Shown here one piece after another: positions 17,628-25,618 of a DNA stretch of 64,000 nucleotides (the stretch's first letter is position 1; every line of letters starts with the position of its first letter). Below the pieces are notes generated by a model. The model was not told the origin of the DNA and did not search any database. It saw only the letters and a program-made list of their open reading frames with translations. The stretch is from NCBI GenBank assembly GCA_031254645.1, contig JAIRUA010000010.1:26150-90149 (forward strand), written 5' to 3'. Origin of the DNA: Dysgonamonadaceae bacterium (GTDB lineage Bacteria; Bacteroidota; Bacteroidia; Bacteroidales; Dysgonomonadaceae). The position numbers were made by a program, and so were the translations under genes.

Positions 17628-18227
17628 TCAAATGTTTTGAATCGTTATTCCGTGAATTTCTTCTAACATTCTCAATAATTTTTCTGACAACGAACGACGA
17701 ATTTCCAATTGCATCACACAGTTTTCTTGAAAATCTTGTACCCATCGGACTTCTTCAAATTGCTTTAAAACACGCATCACTTCATTGAGTAGAATATAAT
17801 CGAAATGAATTTCAATGATATCGTTTATCGTCTTTTCTTGAATTTGTGCATTAGCAATTGCCTCGCCAGCAGCTTCTTTGTAGGCTTTGATGAGTCCGCC
17901 CATGCCGAGCAATGTACCACCAAAATATCGAACAACGAGAATCAGCACATCAGTCAATTCATTGGAGTTTATCTGTCCGAGAATGGGGCGACCTGCTGTT
18001 CCGGAAGGCTCTCCATCATCATTCGAACGAAAATTTTCTCTCTCCCACCCGAGCATATACGCCCAACAAACGTGACGAGCATCGTAATATTTCTTACGAT
18101 ACTCATCAAGAGTTTCTTTTATCTCATCAACAGTTTTCACAGGGAAAATATGAGCGATAAATTTGCTTTTTTTCTCCGTAATAAATCCTTCGGCAGATTG
18201 TGATATGGTTTTGTAGGTGTCTGACAT
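17628..18227 (-). CDS. yigZ: YigZ/IMPACT family protein
   Basis: A 199-residue cytosolic protein of the IMPACT N-terminal family. Signatures are KKSKFIAHIFPVK (about 19-31), DARHVCWAYMLG (about 49-60) and the diagnostic SNDDGEPSGTAGRPILGQI (about 69-87), followed by VVRYFGGTLLGMGGLIKAY. Family members regulate translation or proteolysis; the bacterial role is not defined. Length matches E. coli YigZ. The next gene upstream is topA's region on one side and nhaD, across an 80-base gap, on the other. Confidence 0.93.
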   Translation of the reverse strand: MSDTYKTISQSAEGFITEKKSKFIAHIFPVKTVDEIKETLDEYRKKYYDARHVCWAYMLGWERENFRSNDDGEPSGTAGRPILGQINSNELTDVLILVVRYFGGTLLGMGGLIKAYKEAAGEAIANAQIQEKTINDIIEIHFDYILLNEVMRVLKQFEEVRWVQDFQENCVMQLEIRRSLSEKLLRMLEEIHGITIQNI

Positions 18228-18269
18228 AAGATTCTAAGATTTAATGATTCAAAAATTCAATGGCGGCAC

Positions 18270-18297
18270 GTAGAGACAAGGCGCGCCTCGTCTCTAC
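18270..18297. repeat. 28-bp palindrome, GTAGAGAC type
   Basis: GTAGAGACAAGGCG faces its complement with a single mismatch. It lies in the 80-base gap between yigZ and nhaD, next to degenerate ATTCAA words (18248-18260). Palindromes with GTAGAGAC ends are common dispersed repeats in several phyla, as far as I know. Confidence 0.75.
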
Positions 18298-18307
18298 AGT
18301 ATGAAAA

Positions 18308-19714
18308 TCAATTCATCAACAAAAACACGCCAATACCCGCCAAATAGCCTAAAATTGCCAACGGTGTAAATCGTTTGAAGAAGTAAAGAAAATTAATTTT
18401 TTCCATTCCCATTACTGCAACACCGGTTGCTGAGCCGAAAATGAGGATATTACCTCCGGTAACGGCACAATATGCCAACAATGTCCAGAAACCGCCATCA
18501 ACAACGAAATATTGCATATAGGGCGTAAGCTCTGCCGATGCGTCAGCTACCGGAAACATTGCAATGGTTGCCGCCACAAGCGCCACATTATCAACTACAG
18601 GCGAAACAACACCGATGAAAAGGTTTATCAAATACGGATGTTGAAAATTGGTCGAAAGAATATTCGCAAAAAGAGTGAGTTGCCCGCCTGTTTCCAATGC
18701 GGCAACCGACATCAATATGCCAAGAAAAAATAAAATAGTGGGCAAATCGACCGAATGCGACAGTTTTTCGATGCGTAGTTTATTCGCTTCGCGAATTTCG
18801 TTTATCCGACCATACATCAAATCGGTATAAATCCACAAAAATACAAGTCCCAATAGTACAGACATAAACGCCGGTAAATGTAATGTTGCCTGAAACACAG
18901 GAACAAGCGCTAATGATAAGATACCAATCCAAAAGATAACAATGCGTGATTTTTCGGGAATATGTTCAATATAAACACCTTCGCGTGTTATTTTGTGCTG
19001 CTCTCTTAGTACGTCATTTTTCTTGAATAGCCAAAAATGGGCAATAACGAGCGGTACCAACAAATTAATTAACGACGGCAAAAACAGATGTGTAACTTGT
19101 TGAGTAGCAGTAACATTTCCCTTTGTCCACAACAAAAGTGTGGCAATATCGCCAATGGGAGACCAGGCGCCACCGGCATTTGCCGCCAAAATCACCATAC
19201 AGGCATATTTCAGTCGGTCAGTTTTGTTGGGTACAAGTTTTCGAAGAATGGCAATGAGCACGATTGATGCTGCCAAATTATCGAGCAATGCCGAAAAAAA
19301 GAACGTCGCAAAACTTAAAGACCAAAGTAAGTGCCGCTTTTTATTTGTGCTTAAAAATCGAGTAACTGCATCAAAACCACCATGCTTATCCACGATATGC
19401 ACGATAAGCATTGCACACATAATAAAAAACAACGTTTCCGACACATTGCCCAAATGCGGCACCAGCGATTCGTCTGTTAAGTAACGAACAATTTGATCTT
19501 TAATCGGAATATTGATAATGTATTCGTGTTGTGCAAATTTCAGGAATTCCGGATTTCCTAACTCTACTAAAATCGTATGCCCGTTGAATAATAGCATCAC
19601 CCACAACACAATACTCATTAGCAATGCAATAGCTGATTTGTTTATGTTTATTTTTTCTTCGAGGGCAATGCCAAGAATTCCAAGAATAAAAACAACGGGC
19701 ATCAAATAATACAT
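18308..19714 (-). CDS. nhaD: NhaD-type Na+/H+ antiporter
   Basis: A 468-residue integral membrane protein with about 12-13 hydrophobic helices, in the ion-transporter superfamily. It exchanges Na+ for H+ across the inner membrane. Recognisable stretches are FFSALLDNLAASIVLIAILR (about 139-158), AANAGGAWSPIGDIATLLLW, VSPVVDNVALVAATIAMFP and a glycine-rich TGGNILIFGSATGVAVMGME near the end; the paired D-N motifs are typical of NhaD. The nfo gene lies 7 bases upstream, so the two are likely cotranscribed although unrelated in function. Confidence 0.9.
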   Translation of the reverse strand: MYYLMPVVFILGILGIALEEKININKSAIALLMSIVLWVMLLFNGHTILVELGNPEFLKFAQHEYIINIPIKDQIVRYLTDESLVPHLGNVSETLFFIMCAMLIVHIVDKHGGFDAVTRFLSTNKKRHLLWSLSFATFFFSALLDNLAASIVLIAILRKLVPNKTDRLKYACMVILAANAGGAWSPIGDIATLLLWTKGNVTATQQVTHLFLPSLINLLVPLVIAHFWLFKKNDVLREQHKITREGVYIEHIPEKSRIVIFWIGILSLALVPVFQATLHLPAFMSVLLGLVFLWIYTDLMYGRINEIREANKLRIEKLSHSVDLPTILFFLGILMSVAALETGGQLTLFANILSTNFQHPYLINLFIGVVSPVVDNVALVAATIAMFPVADASAELTPYMQYFVVDGGFWTLLAYCAVTGGNILIFGSATGVAVMGMEKINFLYFFKRFTPLAILGYLAGIGVFLLMN

Positions 19715-19721
19715 AAGTCAA

Positions 19722-20564
19722 TTATTTTTGTAACGAATATAATAATTGAATCTCTTCCGCCCAAATCGATTCGTCAGGTGTTTCGAGAACCATCGGAATG
19801 TTATCAAATCGCGAATCGTTCATTAGAAACGAAAACATATCCATTCCCATTACGCCTTTTCCGATGTTTTCGTGGCGATCGACGTGCGATGAAAGTTCCT
19901 TTTTCGAATCGTTGATGTGCATTCCTCTCAAATAATGGAAACCAATGATTTCATCGAATTTCACAAATGTTGCGTCGAAAGTTTCGCGTGTGCGGATTTC
20001 GTATCCAGCTGCCAATGTGTGTGCCGTATCGAGACAAACCCCTACCCTGCTTTTATCTTCTATTTTACTGATAATTTGCGCGATTTGCTCGAAAGTATAT
20101 CCAAGATTTGAGCCTTGTCCCGCCGTGTTTTCAATTACTGCCGTAACGCCGCTGGTTTTATTGAGCGTAATGTTGATTGATTCGGCAATTCGAGCAAGAC
20201 AATCGTCTATCGACATTTTGTTCAAATGACTTCCCGGGTGGAAGTTCAAGCGATTCAATCCGAGTTGTTCACAACGCCGCATTTCGTCAAGAAATGCTGT
20301 ACGCGATTTGTTTAATCCTTCTTCTTCGGGATGTCCTAAGTTGATAAGATAGCTGTCGTGCGGAAGAATGTGGTTGGGTGAAAAGCCGTATTCTTCGCAT
20401 CGCGATTTGAAAAATTCAATGTTCTTTTCTGTGAGTGGTGCGGCTGACCATTGTCGCTGATTTTTAGTGAATAACGCGAATGCTTTTGCACCGATGGCGT
20501 GTGCGTTGAGTGGTGCGTTTTCTACGCCGCCCGATGTGGATACGTGTGCTCCAATGTATTTCAT
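19722..20564 (-). CDS. nfo: Endonuclease IV (apurinic/apyrimidinic)
   Basis: This 280-residue AP endonuclease incises DNA 5' of abasic sites in base-excision repair. It is a TIM barrel with three zinc ions, and the ligand motifs are visible: GAHVSTSGG (5-13), [17 protein letters not shown] (about 69-77), FHPGSH (about 107-112), [12 protein letters not shown] (about 143-154), CLDTAH, HINDSK and ENIGKG. Length is standard. Its last codons are 7 bases from nhaD on the same strand. Confidence 0.96.
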   Translation of the reverse strand: MKYIGAHVSTSGGVENAPLNAHAIGAKAFALFTKNQRQWSAAPLTEKNIEFFKSRCEEYGFSPNHILPHDSYLINLGHPEEEGLNKSRTAFLDEMRRCEQLGLNRLNFHPGSHLNKMSIDDCLARIAESINITLNKTSGVTAVIENTAGQGSNLGYTFEQIAQIISKIEDKSRVGVCLDTAHTLAAGYEIRTRETFDATFVKFDEIIGFHYLRGMHINDSKKELSSHVDRHENIGKGVMGMDMFSFLMNDSRFDNIPMVLETPDESIWAEEIQLLYSLQK

Positions 20565-20637
20565 ATTGAATGTTTTTAGTTTTTGAATGGTAAAGATACA
20601 ACGATAATTTTAGTTTTTGTAAATATTGAAGGATTTT

Positions 20638-22389
20638 TTATCCTATCCCCTTTTTCGGGAACGTCATTAAAAATGATAATCCGCCTTCCGCTCGATTTTT
20701 CGCAACGATACTTCCTTTGTGAAACAAGATGGCATTTTTCACAATCGACAGTCCCAAGCCCGATCCGCCGGTGTTGCGCGTACGTCCTTCGTTGATTCGG
20801 TAAAAGCGTTCGAAAATGCGCACCAAATGGCGTTCTTCAATACCCTGTCCGGTGTCGTAAAACTCAAAATAGTAAGTGCTTTCATTTTCCATATAGCAAC
20901 GAATGACGATGGTAACTTGTTCACCTGCGTACGCTATTGCGTTTTCGGTCAGGTTACGAAAAATAGAATATAAAAGTGTTCGACTTCCGTAAATCACAAC
21001 ATTTTCATTCACATCTACCACATAATTACACGATTTTTCTTTCAGTTTTTCGCTCAAATCCGATTGTAATTCTTCCAACAATGGCTTCATTTGAATCGGC
21101 TCCAATTCAAAAAGATCGGATGCTTCTTCGATTTTCGTGAGCATACTAATGTCTTGAATCAACTCCGAAAGACGAAGCGTTTGCACATATGCCCTATCCA
21201 TAAAACGGTAAATGGCATCATTTTGGTCGCTATCGTACCTGCTCAAAACGGTTTCCAAATAGCCACGAATGCTCGTTACGGGCGTGCGAAGTTCGTGTGC
21301 GATGTTGTTTGTCATTTCTTGTTTCAAAATGCGTGTTTTTTCGGCTTGTGTGATATCGCTGATGTAAAATTCAAAACTTTCGTCATCAAAAATAATGATA
21401 CGAACGTTGTAAATTTTGTTATTGCTTCTAATTCGCTCTGTGAAAATATTTTCGGTACGTGGATTTGTATTGAGAAAATCGACAAAATCATCAAATTTCG
21501 CATCGCTAAAAATCCGTTCAGCCGCTATCACAGGTGTTTCGATAATGGCGTTGAGGTATTGCAAAAAGTGAGAATTGGCATAAATCTGTTTGCGATTTTT
21601 CGAAAAAATGGCAATTCCTTCTTCCGAATAATGAAAATGTTGCAACAGTTTTTCTCTTTCCATTGCTAATTTGGCTCTGTTTTCTCGCAAAAGCGTGTAA
21701 TTTTCAATGATATCGGCACTCATTTCGCCTACTTCGTTGTCGGCAAATTTGAACGATGCGGGAATGGACAATCCTCTTTTTACACTCAATGAAAGATCTC
21801 GTAACTGCCTGATTGCTTTCGAGAAACGATTCAGAAAATAAAACATCAACAGCACACATATCACAAAAAACAGCAATATATAATACGCAAAAGAATTGGT
21901 TGCGTTGATAAATGAACGTAACTCCAAGTCATACGGCAACGCAGGACGAATGAGATATTTACCATCGAATAGTTTTGCATAATAAAGATAATCAACACCT
22001 TGTGTGTCCGAAAATCGTATATTTGTTCCGTATCCGTTTGCGACGGCATTTTGAATTTCAGGGCGTGAAAGACGATTATCCATTTCATTGTCGTCTACTA
22101 TTTTGTTGTCGAACAGTACATTGCCTCGCAAGTCGATAATCGTAACGCGCAGTTCGGGGGGCATATATCGTAGCAATTTAGCAATTTCCTGCACGTTGTT
22201 TTCATGAGGTATATTATTACATGTCAAATAATTATCGATAACAACAGTGATATTATCGAGCATACGCACAAAACCGTCCGTACGTTCTTTTTTGATCTGT
22301 TGCTGTTCAAACACAATGATTCCGACCGTAAATATCGCAATGATAACGGAAAAGTAAATCAATATTCGTGTTTTAAACGTGCTCTTCAT
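20638..22389 (-). CDS. PhoR-like membrane sensor histidine kinase
   Basis: A 583-residue inner-membrane kinase. Helix 1 (about 8-28) and helix 2 (about 167-188) flank a periplasmic sensor of about 140 residues. A HAMP-like linker follows (about 189-240), then a PAS-like region (about 250-350), then the HisKA domain with the phospho-acceptor H365 in NNIAHELRTPVTSIRGYLE. The ATPase domain has the N box NLTENAIAYA, the G1 box DTGQGI and the G2 box GGSGLGLSIVKNAI. It is paired with the response regulator just upstream. The repeat at 22400-22478 lies between the two genes. The signal is unknown; phosphate is a guess from the regulator's operator. Confidence 0.9.
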   Translation of the reverse strand: MKSTFKTRILIYFSVIIAIFTVGIIVFEQQQIKKERTDGFVRMLDNITVVIDNYLTCNNIPHENNVQEIAKLLRYMPPELRVTIIDLRGNVLFDNKIVDDNEMDNRLSRPEIQNAVANGYGTNIRFSDTQGVDYLYYAKLFDGKYLIRPALPYDLELRSFINATNSFAYYILLFFVICVLLMFYFLNRFSKAIRQLRDLSLSVKRGLSIPASFKFADNEVGEMSADIIENYTLLRENRAKLAMEREKLLQHFHYSEEGIAIFSKNRKQIYANSHFLQYLNAIIETPVIAAERIFSDAKFDDFVDFLNTNPRTENIFTERIRSNNKIYNVRIIIFDDESFEFYISDITQAEKTRILKQEMTNNIAHELRTPVTSIRGYLETVLSRYDSDQNDAIYRFMDRAYVQTLRLSELIQDISMLTKIEEASDLFELEPIQMKPLLEELQSDLSEKLKEKSCNYVVDVNENVVIYGSRTLLYSIFRNLTENAIAYAGEQVTIVIRCYMENESTYYFEFYDTGQGIEERHLVRIFERFYRINEGRTRNTGGSGLGLSIVKNAILFHKGSIVAKNRAEGGLSFLMTFPKKGIG

Positions 22390-22399
22390 TTTGTTGATG

Positions 22400-22478
22400 T
22401 GTTGATTTGCTTATTTGTTGATGCTCTGATTGTTGATTTTGCCCACTAGAAACAAATCAACAAATAAGCAAATCAACA
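22400..22478. repeat. Intergenic word-palindrome, GTTGATTTG type
   Basis: A perfect 23-base stem (22400-22422 with 22456-22478) is made of GTTGATTTG-like words, with extra degenerate copies at 22391-22399 and in the loop. The right arm supplies the last codons and the TGA stop of the response-regulator gene (stop at 22473-22475). Confidence 0.85.
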
Positions 22479-23141
22479 ATTTAAGTAGTATCCAAATCCT
22501 GTGCGATTTGCAATGATATTTCCATATTCGACCAACTTTTTTCGCAGTCGCGCAATGTGTACATCAACCGTGCGGTCAAGTACAAATTCGTTGTCATTCC
22601 ACACCTTATCAAGAATATCGTTTCGCGTGAGCGCATTCGGCGATGTTTGTACGATAAGCGACAGGATATCAAACTCTTTTTTCGTTAGTTGAATCTCTTT
22701 ATCGTTAATTGTTACGTTATTATTAACGATATCGATGCTGAGGGTTTTGTATGACCATTTTTTTATCGGCGTTTTTGTTTGTGCACGTTTCAAAATCGCC
22801 TTCACACGAGCAAGCACTTCTTTAACAGAAAACGGTTTGGCCACATAATCATCGCCGCCCGATGAAAATCCTGTGAGCTTATCATTTTCGGTATTTTTTG
22901 CCGTGAGAAACAAAATCGGAATATAGTTTTCGGTTTCTCGCAACTGTTCCGCCATTTTGAAACCCGAAATGCCGCCCATCATCACATCCAATACAATTAA
23001 CTGATGCTCATCGGTTAGTATCGCTAATGCATCTTCGCCCGAATGGGCAACATCAACGGTGTATCCTTCGTTTTCTAAATTGAATTGAAGGATATCGCAA
23101 ATGTCTTTTTCGTCATCAACCACTAAAATTCGTTGCTCCAT
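22473..23141 (-). CDS. OmpR/PhoB-family response regulator
   Basis: A 222-residue transcription factor. The receiver domain (1-120) has the acidic pocket D9-D10, phospho-acceptor D52 in LIVLDVMMGG, a Thr near 81 (LFLTAK) and Lys 103 (AKPF). A winged-helix DNA-binding domain follows (about 130-222; LTKKEFDILSLIVQ, then VDVHIARLRKKLVEYG). Its kinase is encoded 83 bases downstream. Two tandem 11-base repeats lie upstream at 23189-23210, a likely binding site for this type of regulator, so it probably controls its own gene and perhaps the divergent DUF5687 gene. The last residue and the stop codon fall in the GTTGATTTG repeat. Confidence 0.93.
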   Translation of the reverse strand: MEQRILVVDDEKDICDILQFNLENEGYTVDVAHSGEDALAILTDEHQLIVLDVMMGGISGFKMAEQLRETENYIPILFLTAKNTENDKLTGFSSGGDDYVAKPFSVKEVLARVKAILKRAQTKTPIKKWSYKTLSIDIVNNNVTINDKEIQLTKKEFDILSLIVQTSPNALTRNDILDKVWNDNEFVLDRTVDVHIARLRKKLVEYGNIIANRTGFGYYLNC

Positions 23142-23164
23142 ACTTTGTTCACTGAAATTTTCTA

Positions 23165-23172
23165 CAAATATA
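23165..23172 (-). promoter_or_regulatory. -7 box for the response regulator
   Basis: The minus strand reads TATATTTG, 23 bases before the ATG at 23141. Confidence 0.5.
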
Positions 23173-23188
23173 CAACATCAATATAACA

Positions 23189-23210
23189 AGACGGTTACAA
23201 AACGGTTACA
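23189..23210 (-). promoter_or_regulatory. Pho-box-like tandem operator
   Basis: On the minus strand two adjacent 11-base units read TGTAACCGTTT and TGTAACCGTCT, and a weaker third (TGTTATATTGA) follows at 23178-23188. OmpR/PhoB-type regulators bind direct repeats with one helical turn of spacing. The site lies just upstream of the -7 box at 23165-23172 and about 59 bases from the divergent promoter at 23269-23276. Confidence 0.55.
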
Positions 23211-23268
23211 TTTTACCTTTTCCGTCATTTTTTCTATAAAAACTCTACATATTGTTAAAAATAATCAC

Positions 23269-23276
23269 TACCTTTG
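23269..23276 (+). promoter_or_regulatory. -7 box for the DUF5687 gene
   Basis: TACCTTTG is a consensus TAnnTTTG box, 24 bases before the ATG at 23301. A TTG occurs 14 bases upstream of it, a short spacing. Confidence 0.5.
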
Positions 23277-23300
23277 TTCGCACAAAAAAGAACACAACTT

Positions 23301-24779
23301 ATGATTATAAGCGATTTATTCAAGCATCAATGGCAAAAAACTTTTCGTGCACCGGGATATTATAAAAATCTCGCGGTAACAATTTTGATGGCGTTCGTGG
23401 CACTTTACTTCGTGGGCGCACTGATGTTTTTCGGTGCAATGTTTCCTGTATTTGTGGCAGATGTTGCACCACAATTCACTGCAATGGAAGCATTTAGCGG
23501 CTCATTGTTGTATATGCTGTTGTTTTCGCTTGCGATGCGATATTTTATGCAATCGCTCGGAACGATAAATTTGCAGCCATATCAAATTTTGCCAATAAAA
23601 CGAAGTGTGATAGTGAATTACATTTTGCTGAAACCATTGTTAACCCCTGCAAATTATTTGACATTAGCGTTCGTGATTCCGTTCGTTGTGCGATATGTAT
23701 CGCGTGAGCCTGATGCGCTTTGCAGAGTTCAATTTGTGGCGGTTATCGTTTTTCTTATTTGGTTTAATGTGTTGGTGGCATCGTATTTGAAACGCCGATT
23801 TAGTGCAACCTTGTGGGGCACTTTGGGTGTATTGCTCTGTTTCGGTGCGATTGCCGGATTGGAATATTTCAAGATTTTTTCGTTGTTTAGCATATCCAAA
23901 AATGTTTTCGGATTTTTGTTGTCGAATCCTTTTGGTCTTGTGCTTGTACTTCTTTTACCGTTAGGCGCTTACTATTTGAATAAAGCGTTTTTTCGGAAAA
24001 ATTATTATGCCGAATCTTTTGAAAAACAGTCAAAGAAACAAAATTATATATCCCATTTTTCTTTTATGGATAAATTTGGAAAAACCGGAGAGTTGATGCA
24101 GGTACATATTAAAACGTTTTTGAGAAATAAGCGAATGAAAGCAACATTATGGACTATGCCATTCATTCTCTTATACGGATTGTTATTTTACAACAACTCT
24201 AGTTATGGCTTAGGAATGAAGATGTTTGCCGGAATATTTGTTACCGGTTTTCCGATGTTGATTTTGGGGCAATGGGCTATCGGCTTGAATAGTACGTATT
24301 TTGATGCAATAATGAGTAAAAAAATAACAGTTCGTGATTATATTCTCTCTTTTTATTATATGATGTTTGTTTTGTGTATTGTGAGTTTTATTCTCACAAC
24401 GCCTTATTTCTTTTATGGAAAAGAAATTATGATTGTACAAACGGTTGCATTTCTTTATAATATTGGTGTAAATATCTCTATCTTGCTATTTTTTAGTACA
24501 TTCAATGACAAACGAATTGAATTGAATACAGGAGGAGCAATGAACTATCAAGGGGTTTCGATGAAAAATTTTCTCGTGATGATTCCCATTATGATTGTTC
24601 CGATGCTGATGATAGGAATTGCAAATGCGTTTAATGCACAAAACGTTGCGCTTTGGATACTTGCAATATTAGGCATATTAGGTATTATTTCCACAAAACC
24701 GCTTCTTGCGTTTTGCGAAAAACAGTTTTTGCGCAGAAAATATATACTCTGCGAAGGATTTAGAAAAAAAGATGAATAG
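23301..24779 (+). CDS. DUF5687 family membrane protein, probable ABC exporter permease
   Basis: A 492-residue integral membrane protein. I chose the ATG at 23301 because MIISDLFKHQWQKTFR is the usual opening of this family; the upstream in-frame ATG at 23274 lies inside the -7 box. About 10-12 hydrophobic helices are visible, in two blocks separated by a soluble loop near residues 245-280. The ABC ATPase at 24902 lies downstream on the same strand, so the two probably form a two-subunit transporter. The substrate is unknown. Its promoter faces that of the two-component regulator across the Pho-box-like operator. Confidence 0.8.
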   Translation: MIISDLFKHQWQKTFRAPGYYKNLAVTILMAFVALYFVGALMFFGAMFPVFVADVAPQFTAMEAFSGSLLYMLLFSLAMRYFMQSLGTINLQPYQILPIKRSVIVNYILLKPLLTPANYLTLAFVIPFVVRYVSREPDALCRVQFVAVIVFLIWFNVLVASYLKRRFSATLWGTLGVLLCFGAIAGLEYFKIFSLFSISKNVFGFLLSNPFGLVLVLLLPLGAYYLNKAFFRKNYYAESFEKQSKKQNYISHFSFMDKFGKTGELMQVHIKTFLRNKRMKATLWTMPFILLYGLLFYNNSSYGLGMKMFAGIFVTGFPMLILGQWAIGLNSTYFDAIMSKKITVRDYILSFYYMMFVLCIVSFILTTPYFFYGKEIMIVQTVAFLYNIGVNISILLFFSTFNDKRIELNTGGAMNYQGVSMKNFLVMIPIMIVPMLMIGIANAFNAQNVALWILAILGILGIISTKPLLAFCEKQFLRRKYILCEGFRKKDE

Positions 24780-24786
24780 TTTTTTA

Positions 24787-24898
24787 TTGTTGATTTGCTG
24801 ATTTGTTGATTCGAAAAGTAATCAACCAGCCAAATCAACAAATCAACAACAGAACAAATCACCAAATAAACAGATAAACAGATAAGCAAATCAACATC
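24787..24898. repeat. Intergenic word-palindrome, GTTGATTTG type, second copy
   Basis: The left arm (24787-24811) and right arm (24820-24849) are near-complementary strings of GTTGATTTG words. Further degenerate words (AAACAGAT, AGCAAATCAACATC) continue to 24898. The word is the same as at 22400-22478, but the two copies are otherwise different. It fills the gap between permease and ATPase. Confidence 0.8.
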
Positions 24899-24901
24899 AA
24901 T

Positions 24902-25597
24902 ATGATACAAGCAACAAATTTAACAAAAACATATAACGGAATCACAGTACTCAATATTCCGAATATTGAAATAATCAACGGTGAAAGCGTTGGTTTGGTA
25001 GGTAACAATGGCGCAGGAAAAACCACATTTTTCCGCCTTATTCTCGACCTTATTCAAGCCACTTCGGGCGAAGTAACGATTGACAGCAAACCCGTTGCAC
25101 GACACGACGAATGGAAAACCAACGTTGGCTCTTTTCTCGACGAAGGCTTTTTGATTGATTTTCTCACACCCGAAGAGTTTTTCAATTTCACCGGAAAAGT
25201 ATATGGAAAATCGGAAGGCGACATCAATGATTTTCTGCTCGGAATGCACGATTTTTTCAACGGTGAAATTCTCGGCAACGGAAAACTAATCCGCGACCTG
25301 TCGAAAGGAAATCAGAAAAAAGTGGGTATTGCCGCTGCACTCCTTTCCGACCCGAAGATTTTGATTCTCGATGAGCCGTTTACCGCTCTCGACCCGTCTT
25401 CGCAAATTCGCCTCAAACGTATGTTGAACGAGCTGCAAACGGACAAAAATATGACAATGTTGATTTCGAGCCACGATTTGCAACATGTTACCGAAGTATG
25501 TCGTCGTACTGTTGTGCTCGAAAAAGGATTGATAGTAAGAGACATACAAACAAATGAAGATACATTGAGAGAACTGGAAAGTTATTTTGCGGTATAG
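24902..25597 (+). CDS. ABC transporter ATP-binding protein
   Basis: A 231-residue ATPase subunit with Walker A GLVGNNGAGKTTF (about 31-43), signature DLSKGNQKKVGIA (about 133-145), Walker B ILILDEPFTALDPSS (about 153-167) and the switch His in ISSHDLQHV. It should power the DUF5687 permease encoded just upstream, an exporter of unknown substrate. The helicase gene starts 21 bases after its stop. Confidence 0.94.
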   Translation: MIQATNLTKTYNGITVLNIPNIEIINGESVGLVGNNGAGKTTFFRLILDLIQATSGEVTIDSKPVARHDEWKTNVGSFLDEGFLIDFLTPEEFFNFTGKVYGKSEGDINDFLLGMHDFFNGEILGNGKLIRDLSKGNQKKVGIAAALLSDPKILILDEPFTALDPSSQIRLKRMLNELQTDKNMTMLISSHDLQHVTEVCRRTVVLEKGLIVRDIQTNEDTLRELESYFAV

Positions 25598-25618
25598 CAA
25601 CATTTTATCATTTGAGCG

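Noticed and set aside
24548..24910. A 120-codon minus-strand frame across the permease end and the repeat
   Set aside because: Its first part is translated GTTGATTTG repeat and the rest is antisense to the permease.
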